Source of the DNA: Prorocentrum cordatum
Taxonomy: Eukaryota; Sar; Dinophyceae; Prorocentrales; Prorocentraceae
Assembly (NCBI GenBank): GCA_963575745.1
Contig: CAUYUJ010017861.1
Span: forward strand, 105,001 to 169,000
Direction of reading: 5' to 3'
DNA: 64,000 nt
Shown here: positions 41,733-51,545 of the stretch, one piece after another
How positions within the stretch are numbered: the first letter of the stretch is position 1
Layout: the number at the start of each line of letters is the position of its first letter
Position numbers and translations under genes: made by a program
Notes under the pieces: model-generated
What the model was told of the DNA's origin: nothing
The model's database searches: none
The model's input: the letters and a program-made list of their open reading frames with translations, nothing else

Positions 41733-43175
41733 TGCGGATCGGCGGCAGCGGGCGCGAGTCCGCGCCGGCCTCGGCCGCCGCCGCCGCGCCCCCCGCCGCC
41801 GCGACCTCCACGTGCGCCGCGACCTCCAGCGCCGGCCGCGGCGTCGCCCGCGTCGGCGCCCTCCGCCGCCGTAGTGGGGCTGCCGAGGAGCCCCCGCGCG
41901 CCGTCGCGCGCCGCCCTGGCCCAGAGAGCTGCAATCGCGTCAGCCCGATCCTTAGCCCGCCGCGCAGCGAACGACTGGAGGGCCGGGCTCGCGGGGTTCT
42001 CGGGGGTGCCAGTGCCCATGTGCAGCTTGGCGTGCTCCCAGGTGACCTTCTGCGGGTTCGCGTGCGCGTCGATGATGATCTGGATACGGCGGCGCAAGGT
42101 CTCAACTGATGCGATCGCTCCAACATTCAATTGATCATAAGCCCCCGCAAAGTACAGAGCGTCGCACAGCACCCTCATCTCATGGTAAGTCCGATCCGAC
42201 CCATCTATCTTGCGCTCCCTCAACCACATGAGGAGCCACTGCCGAGGGTCGCCGCCGTGGCGGTCGAAGTGCTTTGCCAAGAACAGGGCGGTGCCGGGGC
42301 CCTCCAGGGGCGTGTCCGAGAAAGTCTCCTGAGTACTCTCGTGGGTCACGTCCCGCCGGTACTTGAATCTCTCTCCCTGGTTGTCGTAGTCGACCCAGCG
42401 TGCGAATGTCGACGGCGGGATCTGCATCCCTGGGAGCGGTCGCGTCGGCCTCCAGGCCCAGCGCGTCCCGCAGCGAGCCGTCCGAAGGCCTCGGGCGCCC
42501 GTCTCCGCCCTTCGCCGCCTCGGCCTTGTCGGCCTCGGCGGCAGAGGGGTCCGCCAGAGGCGGGGTCGAGGTGCCCCCGACGGCCGCGCCGTCTCCAGGC
42601 TGCCAGCGAGCCCGCACCGTGGCCACCACGTCGGGCGCCGCCTCTGATCGCATCAGCCAGCAGTGGACGTGGGACGACCCGTCCAGCACCAGAGCGTCGT
42701 GGTCGCCAGCCGCGACGAAGGCCTGGCCGCGCAGCGTCGCCTCGTCGCCCGGCGAGAGCGACTCACCATCGCCCATCGCATGCCAGCGAAGGCCTGGCGG
42801 CGGCGCGCTGGCATCCGCCGGCGCCGCCGGCGGGGTGGCCGACGGGGGCGGCAAGGGCAACCCGCCTCTCTCGGGCCCGGGGGCCGAGGTCCGCTTGCCC
42901 CGCGCTCGGCGAGCCGGCGCGGGCCAGTGCGGGATCAGCCCGCTGATCGGCGCCATCTCGCCCGCGGACAGGAGCACGTCGTCCAGCGCAGGAGGCGCCG
43001 GCCCAGAGCCAGGGTCGCGCGCCACCGCCGCCCGATACCCACGCTTGATCACGAGCTCCTCGCGGCCCGGGAACACTCGGAACCGATAGAGCTTCCTGCC
43101 CAGCCGAGCGGGCTTCGAGCCGTCATCTGGCAGCGGGTACGTTCTGGCGATGTCCTCATCCACTCCTGTCGCCAC
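41729..43175 (-). pseudogene. YR element Gag-like ORF, one frameshift
   Basis: First part (43175-~42430; opens at GTG) holds LYRFRVFPGREELVIKRGYR, a Pro/Ala linker, and WHAMGDGESLSPGDEATLRG then VHCWLMRSEAAPDVVATVRA. Near 42430 the coding frame switches to the 42427-41729 frame: FKYRRDVTHESTQETFSDTP, GTALFLAKHFDRHGGDPRQW, YHEMRVLCDALYFAGAYDQL, ASVETLRRRIQIIIDAHANP. It ends in a Gly/Arg-rich tail that may bind nucleic acid. Both frames overlap around the switch, so a one- or two-base indel suffices. Its stop (TGA 41731-41729) overlaps the RT start as ATGA. Confidence 0.75.
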
Positions 43176-43716
43176 CGCCTCTGGCCTTCTCGGGGGTGCA
43201 CGGGTGAAGCAGCAGCCGCTCGTGGTCCACCGCGCCCCCGCGGTGCTGAACGCCGATCGTCTGGCCCTGCTTCAGCTCGCTCCACCGCGGCCCGCCGTCC
43301 TCGAACATCAGCAGCGACATCGCGAGGAGGACGGTCGCCGACCGGCGCGCGCCTCGCCGCGGGCCGGCGCCGTCCCCCCGCAGCCCGCGCCGCCGCTCGC
43401 GCCAGAGGCCTCCCGCAAGCAAATGCGAGGCCACCTGCTCCGCCGCGCCGGTTCCGCTAGCCGTCGGCGCCGGGCGACTCGGGCAGACTGGGCAGGCTGG
43501 CGCCAAACGGCAGTCGGGGCAGCCCCACGCCCGCGGCACCTCGCCGGTGGGGAGGGGCGGCGGAGGAGCTGCGGCCGCCGCGACTGCCGGCACCTCGAGC
43601 TCGAGCAGCTCCACACCCCAGAGGCCGCCCACGGCAGCCGCCAGGAGCGCCGCCAGCGCCAAATGGGCCAGGCGAGGCCCGGGGGCGTCGACGGGGCCGG
43701 GGAGCGCGAGAGGCAT
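43156..43716 (-). CDS. YR element ORF1: membrane-anchored, Cys-rich leader protein
   Basis: True ATG at 43716, immediately downstream of A1. Residues ~17-40 form a hydrophobic Ala/Leu-rich stretch (LAHLALAALLAAAVGGLWGV) compatible with one membrane segment or signal anchor. Residues ~70-85 contain CPDCRLAPACPVC (Cys-x2-Cys-x5-Cys-x2-Cys), a possible zinc-binding knot. The remainder is Arg/Gly-rich, then SATVLLAMSLLMFEDGGPRW and LKQGQTIGVQHRGGAVDHER. It ends at 43156 while the next ORF overlaps it by ~20 bp in another frame. Function is not established; N-terminal placement suggests a particle or membrane role. Confidence 0.55.
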   Translation of the reverse strand: MPLALPGPVDAPGPRLAHLALAALLAAAVGGLWGVELLELEVPAVAAAAAPPPPLPTGEVPRAWGCPDCRLAPACPVCPSRPAPTASGTGAAEQVASHLLAGGLWRERRRGLRGDGAGPRRGARRSATVLLAMSLLMFEDGGPRWSELKQGQTIGVQHRGGAVDHERLLLHPCTPEKARGGGDRSG

Positions 43717-43723
43717 CCGCTAT

Positions 43724-43801
43724 CCGAAACAGCAGACTTGAGAGAGAGAGAGAGAGAGACGTTGCGGACGAACCTCGTTTTAAAGCACGTCGAGTTTCAC
43801 G
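43724..43801 (-). repeat. Split direct repeat A1 (5' terminus)
   Basis: 78 bp, same sequence as A2 with an expanded (AG)n. The first ORF's ATG (43716) lies 8 bp inside it. Confidence 0.92.
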
Positions 43802-44335
43802 CCCTATGTATGTATGTATGTATGCATGCATGTATGTATGTATGTATGTATGTATGTATGTATGTTTGTATGTCTACATTTATAGTTATACATATATATA
43901 TATATATATATGTGTATGCGCATATATAGATATCTATATCTATAGCTATATCTATTGTTATATGCATATATATGTGTATTGAACGATGCCGTTTCCCTGC
44001 TGAAGAACCCATGCACATCCCAAGGCCGATGCACTTTTCCGGGCTCACCGATGCCTCCTCAAACATTATGAAATGAGACGGCCGCCATGTATGTATGTAT
44101 GTATGTATGTAAGTATATCTGTGTGTGTAGATATATGTATATATAGTGGGGCATATCTATGTACTTATACATGTGTATGTATGTATGTCTGTATGCATGT
44201 ATCGCTGCAATCAGCGATGCCCTTACTCTGCTGAAAAAGCTCCTCTATATCCCAAGGCCTATGCACTTTTCCGGGCTCGTGGATGCCTCTGCGAACATTA
44301 TGACAAGAAGCGGCCGCCACATGGGCCGGCTACGC
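43802..44335. repeat. (GTAT)n microsatellites with a ~90-bp direct repeat at ~232-bp spacing
   Basis: (GTAT)n at 43806-43870, AT/TA variants, and (GTAT)n again near 44087-44110 and 44170-44200. Two copies of a ~90-bp sequence (ATCCCAAGGC, ATGCACTTTTCCGGGCTC, GATGCCTC, AACATTATGA) lie at 43998-44087 and 44230-44325. The right-hand copy adjoins the second YR remnant, so they may be its terminal repeats. Confidence 0.85.
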
Positions 44336-44339
44336 AAGC

Positions 44340-44995
44340 CGCGACCACTCATGGTGGAAGAAGGGGCGGGGGCGGGGGGGGCGAAGAGGGCGCCGATGAG
44401 CACAATGCGCAGGGGCGGTGGATCTTGAGCGCGGGGGCCCGAAGGGCGAGGTCCGCCGACGCTGGGCCTCGGCGAACGACTCGAAGCCAGAAGCTGCCAG
44501 GTTGCCTCCGCGAAAAAGCGGATCTTGCCACGGAGGGGCGCTGAGAGGTCGGCGAGACGCCTGGTCGCGCCTGACTTTTGGATATAGATCTCCTGATATG
44601 CTCGCGGCGCGTGCAACCGCTCGAGAGAGCGAGCGGGGAACGAGTCCCCAAACCTCCGTCCCAGGAACTCGAAGGGCCTCATCATGCCGAAGAAGACCAG
44701 GAGCAGGCCGCCGGCCACGTCGAGACGGCCCCAGGCCAATGCCAAGCTCACGGACACGAAAAGCAGCGCCTCTGGCATTGCCTCGTGGTTCGAGCCCGGC
44801 GTGATGTGCTTCCCAATGAAGGCGATGTCCCATGCCGCGTCGAGGCGGTGTCGCAGGGCAGGGTTGACATCCACCGCAGCGTTGATCGTCTCGTGGTGGC
44901 TCCCCATCGTGTCGTGCAGGAACTGGCCGTTCTTGGCCAAATAGCGAGCCGCAGGGTCCATCAAGATGTTCCAGCAGGCGGCTGGACCTGGCGGC
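44340..44995 (-). pseudogene. Tyrosine recombinase remnant of a second YR element
   Basis: Minus frame 45408-44245 over 44995-44560 shows a recombinase core: GQFLHDTMGSHHETINAAVD, LDAAWDIAFIGKHITPGSNH, ALLFVSVSLALAWGRLDVAG, LLLVFFGMMRPFEFLGRRFG (catalytic-Arg segment GMMRPFEFL), then YQEIYIQKSGATRRLADLSA. The His/Arg and Tyr boxes expected further on are not visible before the frame degrades at about 44450, so the protein is truncated. The different sequence around the Arg box shows it is not a copy of the 38.1-39.4 kb recombinase. Confidence 0.7.
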
Positions 44996-46009
44996 GGCGG
45001 AGCTCCAATGCGGCGGCGCCGCGCGCGCCTCCTAGCCTCATGCCGGCGCTCTCGCCAGTCCCGTCGTCGGGCGCGCCGTCCGCCAGGTGGGCCCGCGCGC
45101 CCGGCGCAGGCGCCCCACCTCCGCGGGCCTCGGTCGCTGGCCCGGGCGGGGGCGGATGGCCGAGCAGGCCCCGCCGAGGCGCCGAGCCGGGGTGCGGGGC
45201 GGCCGGGGGTGGCCTGCGGGCAGCGGGCGGGGCCGCTGGCGTCCTGGGCAGGGCCCTGCCGGCCTCCAAAGCCGAGACCTGCTCCAAGAACGCACTCTGG
45301 CCCGCGGGGATCTGTTCCAAGACCTGCTGCTGCTGGAGAGCCTCCCCGGGACCTTGCGCAGGCCTGCCATCGGCTGCGCTGGGCCCGCTGGCCCCACCTG
45401 CGGGGCATCGCGCTGCCACTTCAGGTCCTCCACCTCGGCGGCGAGCCTCCGCGCCTCCTCGCGAGCTTAGGCCCGCTGCTGCTCCGCGAGCTCGACCAGC
45501 TGCGTCGTGGCGGCGGCTGGGAAAGGGGCGGCCTCCCCGGAGGGCTACGCGGCGGGCCCGACCCCGGCGGCCGCTGGCTGCAGGCCCGGTGCCAGGGGAG
45601 GGCGGAGCATCGACCCGAGGCTTGGCTGGGGGCCCCCCCGCGCGGACAAGCCTCCGCGCCCTGCAGGGAGGCCAGGGTTGCCGGCATCTCGGGGGGTGCG
45701 GCTCCCAGGGCGGACATCGGCTCGGGCCACCAGCCATCGTCGTGGGAGGCGAAAACCTGGCCGTCGGCGGGCCGTGTAATGGCGATCCGCCGCACCCAGG
45801 CGCTCGGAGTCTCCGTGAACTCGGCAGAGAAGAACTGGCCATCGAGCGGCACGACGACGCGGTCCCAAGCAGGCAGCTGCACTGTCTCGGAGGCCGCGTC
45901 GAGCCGCCCAACTAGCATCACCGCCACCGTCGAAGGGTCATCGGAGAGCACCCTGCAACGCCGCCCTCGTGGCCTCGTGGACCGAGTCGCCACTGTCCTT
46001 CAAGGTCAT
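44996..46009 (-). pseudogene. N-terminal ORF of the second YR element (unknown plus coiled coil)
   Basis: ATG at 46009 (TLKDSGDSVHEATRAALQG), then a one-base shift to the 45993 frame: VAVMLVGRLDAASETVQLPA, VVVPLDGQFFSAEFTETPSA, WVRRIAITRPADGQVFASHD. After ~130 residues it turns Pro/Ala/Arg-rich, and the frame changes again near 45430. A Gln-rich helical block (LQQQQVLEQIPAGQSAFLEQ, VSALEAG) follows, apparently a coiled coil, before the Pro/Arg linker that leads to the recombinase. No RT lies between, so this is either an internally deleted element or a recombinase-only element. Confidence 0.5.
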
Positions 46010-46120
46010 GCAAGCTCCCCGGGCATGCTTTCCAGCGTTCCTTTGATTACTCCCCACCGGCATGTCGTACGTTTTGGACTGCGCTGCTATCGTGTATCGT
46101 GGCCGCCAAAAGAGAAGAGC

Positions 46121-46905
46121 TCAACCGAAGTCCCCAGTCGGAAGGTTCGAGAGCGGCACCCGCCTCCATTTCGGCAGACACATCACGCGTTTCGTGGTCC
46201 CGTAGGGGAATCCGCTGAAGGCGCCAATGGCAAAGTTTGCGTGTGGTTCCCGCCTTCATGTCGGCCAGCGCTTCGCACGTTTCGTGGCCACATGCGGTGC
46301 TCCACCGAAGGCCTCAATGGCAAGGTCTGCTTGCGGTGCCCGCCTCCATGACGGCACATCCCTCATGTCTTTCGTCTTCCCAGTAAGTAGCTCCACCGAA
46401 GGCCCCAGTGGCAGGGTTCGCATGCGGTACCCGCATCCATGTCAGCACACCCGTCACACGCTTAGGGGCCCAATGCGGAGCTCCACTGAAGGCTCCAATG
46501 GCAAGGTTCACATGTGGTGTCCGCCTCCATGCTGGCACATCCCTCACGCGTTTCGTGGCCCCACGGGGGGGCTCCATTGAAGCCTGTACACCCTCGCGCG
46601 TTTCGTGGCCCCATACGGAACTCCACTGAAGGCCCCAGTGGCAGGGTTCGCATGCGGTGCCCGCCTCTATTTCGGCAGACCCCTCACACGTTTCGTGGCC
46701 CCATAAAGAGAAGGCCCTAGCTCGAGGAATCGCATGGGTGACCTCGCCCATCTCGGCGCACTCCGCTCGCGTTTCGTGGCCCCATCGGGATCTCCTCCGA
46801 AAGCCCACATGGCAGGACTAGCATGCGTGACCGCGCCCAAACCGGCACACTCCTCACGCGTTTCGTGGCCCCATAACGACCTCCACCGAAAGCCCCACCG
46901 CATGC
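46121..46905 (-). repeat. ~88-bp minisatellite array, minus orientation
   Basis: Eight to nine diverged units reading, on the plus strand, CCTCACACGTTTCGTGGCCC, GAGCTCCACCGAAGGCCCCA and GTGGCAGGGTTCGCATGCGG, the complement of the arrays at 1-500 and 47-49 kb. The units end at about 46905 in unrelated sequence; no (GGA)n tract or module E is visible at its left edge near 46040. Confidence 0.9.
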
Positions 46906-47304
46906 TGCTCCCCAAGGCCGCGTCGACAAACGTGCAAATCAGCCGTGACGGTTACATCCAAATGTAACCCGTCACGGCCGACCCATGCGACCCCATCGGC
47001 AACGTCACGTCGCTCAACCTTTTCACGTACGCCTTGGTCCCCTTTTGCTAATTTGTTTCGCGGTACTCACAACTGCATCTGGGTGGGCCCGCCAGGCTAC
47101 TTCGAATTTGGACAATCCCCAAATGCTCTCGGAAAATATGCACTCCGCGGACGGCATTGGGGTTCCAGAAACCGACAACCGAGTCTTTGGAAACTGGGGC
47201 TGGGGGGCCCCGACAGAGCCCCAGCGGACTGCAGACTCCGTCACCCAAAGGACGACCCTCGAAACCTAGAGTCCACTGCCCAATAACCGGGCGCCGTCAG
47301 CCCC
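46906..47304. other. Spacer with dispersed repeats, no gene
   Basis: Contains CTCTCGGAAAATATGCACTC (47127) and a ~95-bp segment (47190-47285: AACTGGGGCTGGGGGGCCCC, GGACGACCCTCG, AGAGTCCAC) both of which recur, diverged, at 59771 and 59608-59702. Confidence 0.7.
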
Positions 47305-48982
47305 AATTTAAAAACTAGCCTGTCGCAGGACCCATCCATATGCAGCCGCGAGTAACGAAAGATATTGCCTTCTCATCATGGGCAGCGCGCCGCGAGAGGG
47401 ATGGAACACGGGGCAACGCGGATGGGAACCCCGACGTGCGGGGTGTGCCGAAGTGGGCTGGGGGACGCATGCGAGCGCTGCCACTGGGGCCTTCGGCGGA
47501 GCTCCCCATGGGCCACGAAACAATGTGAGAGGTGTGTCGGAATAGGCAGAGGAAGGCACACGAACCCTGCCATTGGGGCCTTCGTTGGAGCTCTCTATAT
47601 GAGGCTGCGAGGCGTGTGAAGGGTGTGCCGACATGGAAGCGACGCCGCCATGCGAACCCTGTCGCTGAGGCCTGCAATGGAGCTTCCATGGGACCACGAA
47701 AAGTGCAGGGTGTGTGCCGAAATGAAGCGGGGCCGCCATGCGAACCGTGCCACTGTGCCCTTCGGTGGAGTCCCCAGTGGGGCCATGAGACGTGTGAGGG
47801 GTGTGCCGCAATGGAGGCGGGGCCGCCATGCGAATCTTGCCTCTGGGGCCTTCGGTGGAGCTCCCTATGGGGCATCGAAACGTGTGAGGGGTGTGCCGAA
47901 ATGGGGCGGGGCCGCCATGCGAACCCTGCCACCGGGGCCTTTGGTGGAGCCCCCGATGGGGCCACGAAGCGTGTGAGGGGTGTGCCGAACTGGGGCGGGG
48001 CCGCCATGCGAGCCCTACCACTGGGGCCTTGGGTGGAGCTACCTATGGGGCCACGAAACGTTTGAGGGGTGTGCCGCAATGGAGGCGGGGCCGCCATGCG
48101 AACCCTGCCACTGGGACCTTCGGTGGAGCTCCCTGTGGGGCGATGAGAAGTGTAAGGGGTGTGCTGAAATGGGTCGCGGCCGCCATGCGAACCCTGCCAC
48201 TCGGGCCTTCGGTGGAGCTCGCTATGAGGCCACGAAGCGTGTGAGGGGTCTGCCGAAATCGGGCGTGGCAGCGATGCGGTGGGGCCCCCGTTGGGGTCAC
48301 CAAACTTGTGAGGGGTGTACCGAAATGGGGAAAGGCCGCCATGCGAACCCTGCCACCGGGGCCTTCGGTGGAGCCCCCTATGGGGCCACGAAGCGTTTGC
48401 GAGGGGTGTGCCGCAATGGAGGCGGGGCCGCCATGCGAACCTTGCAAGTGGGGCCTTCGGTGGAGCTCCCTTTGGGGCCAAAACGTGTGAATAGTCGAAC
48501 TGGGACGGGGCCGCCATGCGAACCCTGCCACTTGGGCCTTCGGTGGAACTCCCCATGGGGCCACGAAACGTGTGAGGGGTGTGCTGAAATTCGGCGGGGC
48601 CGCCATGCGAACCTTGCCACTGGGGCCTTCGGTGGAGCTTCCTATGAGGCCACGAAGCGTGCGAGTGGTGTGCCGAGGTGGGGCGGGGCCGCCATGCGAA
48701 CCCTGCCACTCGGGCCTTCGGTAGAAATTTCCATACGACGCCACGAAGCGTGTGAGAGGTGTGCCGACATGGGGCGGGGCCGCCGTGCGAACCCTGCCAT
48801 GGGGGCCTTCGGTGGAGCTCCCTACGGGGCCACGAAGCGTGTGAGGGGTGTGCCGAAATGGGGCGGGGCCGCCATGCGAACCCTGCCACTTGGGCCTTCG
48901 GTGGACCCCCCGATTGGTACGAAGGGTGTGCTGAAACAAAGACATGTGGAGGGCAGAGGCACAGAGGCGGAGGAGGGAGGAG
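47305..48982 (+). repeat. Composite minisatellite element, unit II left part: leader F plus ~88-bp array
   Basis: Leader F (47305-47440): AAACTAGCCTGTCGCAGGAC, CAGCCGCGAGTAACGAAAG, GGCAGCGCGCCGCGAGAGGG. About 16 tandem units follow (47450-48930); landmark GTGTGAGGGGTGTGCC is spaced 88-89 bp. The array exits into GACATGTGGAGGGCAGAGGC, then CGGAGGAGGGAGGAG (48968-48982), where LINE-C interrupts. The purine tract and module E of this unit resume at 54842. Reverse-complement counterparts of F and of the exit sequence flank unit III at 57260 and about 56430. Confidence 0.9.
48968..48982. repeat. LINE-C target-site duplication, left copy
   Basis: CGGAGGAGGGAGGAG. The right copy is at 54842-54856, 14 of 15 identical. 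Low complexity of the site means the exact length is uncertain. Confidence 0.7.
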
Positions 48983-49017
48983 CAAACGACACGCTGGGGA
49001 GAGCGTGCGTCTGTCGC

Positions 49018-49751
49018 TTAGCGGCGCAGCGGCCCCGCGCCGCCCACGAGGCAACGGGGGGGCCTCAGAGCGCGGCGGGCGGCGGCAACCACCTCCTTGT
49101 GGTAGATGTAATCGCTGTGGTCGGTGTGCATGTCGTTCACGTGGCGGATCCGCATGATGTTGTAGGTGCGGTAGGCGACGGCCATGCGCACTATGGTGTG
49201 CTTCGGGTGGTCGCCGAAGATGTCATTCTGGTGGAGGCCCAGGCGCGTGAGGGCATCGCCAGCAGGACGTCCTCGTGGTTGTGCCGAAAGCGCTCACAGC
49301 CGTGGGCACGAGATGTAGTGGCTGATGTCGTCTGTGTTCTTAGCCTGCAAGTCTTTGTCGCAGCCGAACAAACAGTTCTTCTTGTGGGGGTTGATGTGCA
49401 TGCGGTGCGAGGTCGTCCATGCGCCTGATAATGTCTTGACCGTGGGCCAGAAAAGAGATGCCGTGGAGTTCGCCAGGTGGGGCCGTAGATCGCGCCAAGC
49501 GTGTTCAACACTAGCGGGGAGAGCAGAGCGGCCAAGAAGTCCGTCACGGTCGGAAGTATCGGAGTTCATCATGATGTCGCTGGTTGAGTGGGCGGGAAGC
49601 ATGGTGGTAGTCGAAGTTGTAGACGCGGTGTCACCATCATCCTGCGGGAAGTTCCGGTTGGTGGCACGCTCGCGTTCGATCCAGCGACGACGGGCACGGT
49701 GTTCAGCAGCTTCGTCAGCAAGTTCTCGCTGGGTGGTAGTCGACATGACAT
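49018..49751 (-). pseudogene. LINE-C polyprotein: C-terminal zinc-knuckle-like end
   Basis: Resumes the true frame after the 5-bp duplication: TTTQRELADEAAEHRARRRW, an STSTTT linker, HAWRDLRPHLANSTASLFWP, then HKKNCLFGCDKDLQ and TDDISHYISCPRL. This is a Cys/Cys/His/Cys arrangement typical of LINE C-termini (CLFGC ... HYISC). A TGA at about 49303-49301 follows CPRL where Trp would be expected (TGG to TGA). The same frame then continues through GLHQNDIFGDHPKHTIVRMA and VAYRTYNIMRIRH to a TAA at 49020-49018. Without the TGA the protein would end there. Confidence 0.8.
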
Positions 49752-51545
49752 GTGCTCGTTGTTGTAGATCTCCAGGCGGTGATTACGAGGGCGGTCGGCT
49801 CGATGCCATGCGCCGTAACAGATCTCCGTCGCCATGTCACGGCGGGCACTAGGAGACCCATGCTCGTCGTCGAGGCTGAAGTGCGCGTTGAACTGGGGGC
49901 GATGTAGTACAGCCGTGACGTAGGGGACGCACCAGTCCATCCAGTCGTTGAAGTTGTCCATGTCGCGGCCGAAGAACACGCTTGGGATCCATCTCGCAGC
50001 CCATGCTTCAGCGCGTTCGTTCAGGTACTTCATGGGGTCGTGGTTGTCACTCCCAGTCAGTTGCTCGGATGTGGAAGGCGCCATCGGAGAGCCACTGTCG
50101 ACAGGAAGTAGTGGGAACCAGGCACGAAGACGAAGATGAATGGTCTTGTGGAGGGAGTCGCGGTACAGCTGACGTTGTAGTTCACGTAGGTAGGCTTGTT
50201 GTGGGGAAGTTCGTGATGAGGCGCTCGGGGAAGTAGTGCTCGAAGAGCTGGGCCCAGCTTGTCTCTGATGAAGTCCGCCAATCCTGTCACGACTGGGTGT
50301 GTAACGGCCACCAGCCCTGTCACGACTTGGTGCCCGGTAATCACCAGTCCTGTCGCGACTGGGTGTACGGGGATCCTCCGCCATGTCACGGCGAGAGGCC
50401 TGGAGAGCGTGCCGTCCAGCTGCAGCAGCTTGCGCATGGGCTCGTTGAAGTGCACGGGCAGCATTCACCGTAGAGCCTGTGGATCGCGTGAGAGTCTTGA
50501 AGACGGAGCCTTTGCCTGTCACGATCAGCTTGTTGTGGTAAATGGCGTCGAAGCGCTGCACAATGGAGGTGGCGTCAATCCAACAAGAGGCAGACCAGCT
50601 GCCAGCCACAACGTCGCATCGTGGGAGGAGGTCTTCAGCATGAGCACGGAGTCCATGAAGCAGAGGCTGCCAGTCAGGAGTGGTCGTAGTGGAGGCGCGC
50701 CACATAGTCGCAGCAAGAAGCGTTTCGATGCCCTGCGGGATCGTGGCCGACGCCCGCAGCGTGAACGACAGGATGTCCATCTTTTTGAAGCTCGATGGGG
50801 CAGCACGGTTCAACTTGTGGAGGCCATGAATCTCCTTGGACAGGAATGCTGGGGATGGCGGGTAGAGCTGGCCCACGTACGAGAGACAAGTTATGGCAGC
50901 GGAGTTGTACATCTTGATGCTCTGCTGGATGGGGGCGTTGGAGTCGCTCGGAATCTGAATGCGTTCCCACCACTTGTTGGCAGGTCCTTGCCATTGACGG
51001 TCAAGAGATGCGCCAGGGCCGATGTGCACACCGAGGTATCGCGCAAAGCTGTTGATGGAGAAAGCTTGCCACGGCTCGTATATCTGGGTTAGAATAGCAC
51101 GCATGTTCGCGATGATCTCGGGCGTCGGCAAGGACCAGGTGGGCACGAGGACGCACTTCTTCGGTTGGAGGCGGAGGCCAGCGTGGTGGTGAGCAGCTTG
51201 TAGGTGTGGGAGAAGAGCACCAAGATCCCGAAGTGCAGCAAGAACGATACCCAAGTCGTCGGCGCAGGCGCTGAGAAGGCCTCTGCCCAGGGCGGTGAGT
51301 TCCAGCTTGAGGCCCTTGATGATGGGATCGAAGACTAGCGCCCAGAGCGTGCCGCTCAAGGGACAACCTTGAGCAACCCCTGGTTCTGCGAGAAGCAGCG
51401 GCCGGCGGATCCCACCAAGTTCGAGAAAGGCAAGTGGCATGTTGTAGCAACTTTTGCAGGAGATTGAGAAAGACGCCGTGGATGCCCCATCGCCGTAGAG
51501 TGGCCCACAACCACGCGTGCGTAAGACTCGGAAGCGCAGCCGCAA
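49700..51545 (-). pseudogene. LINE-C polyprotein: RT motifs B-C, thumb and C-terminal linker
   Basis: Continues the RT after a frameshift near 51475: YNMPLAFLELGGIRRPLLLA, motif B PGVAQGCPLSGTLWALVFDP, motif C LLSACADDLGIVL with both Asp, FARYLGVHIGPGASLDRQWQ, SFTLRASATIPQGIETLLAA. A tandem peptide repeat (TPSRDRTGDYRA, PSRDRAGGRYT, PSRDRIGG) and Ser-rich linker follow, then WIPSVFFGRDMDNFNDWMDW and ATEICYGAWHRADRPRNHRL. At 49742-49751 a 5-bp tandem duplication (ATGTC twice, minus strand) throws the frame; the annotated tail after EHMS is out of frame. Confidence 0.85.

Larger units (their letters stand above)
36936..43801 (-). mobile_element. Split-direct-repeat tyrosine-recombinase retrotransposon (DIRS order, Ngaro/PAT-like termini), 6.9 kb
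   Basis: Read on the minus strand: A1 (43801-43724), a membrane/Cys-rich ORF, Gag-like ORF, RT, RNase H, YR, methyltransferase-like domain, B1 (37284-37181), A2 (37125-37058), B2 (37040-36936). A1 and A2, and B1 and B2, are direct repeats in the order A1-B1-A2-B2, the split-direct-repeat layout known for PAT- and Ngaro-type YR retrotransposons. These replicate by reverse transcription and integrate through a recombinase instead of an integrase, so no target duplication is expected; none is seen (flanks are GTAT and AT microsatellites). The ORFs contain several frameshifts, an in-frame TGA and a lost catalytic Tyr: a decayed but structurally complete copy. Confidence 0.88.

Noticed and set aside
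47315-49428. ORFs of 480-580 aa on both strands of the minisatellite arrays
   Set aside because: The ~88-bp unit lacks stops in several frames; peptides such as HANPATGAFGGAPYGATKR simply translate the repeat, and the period is not a multiple of three.
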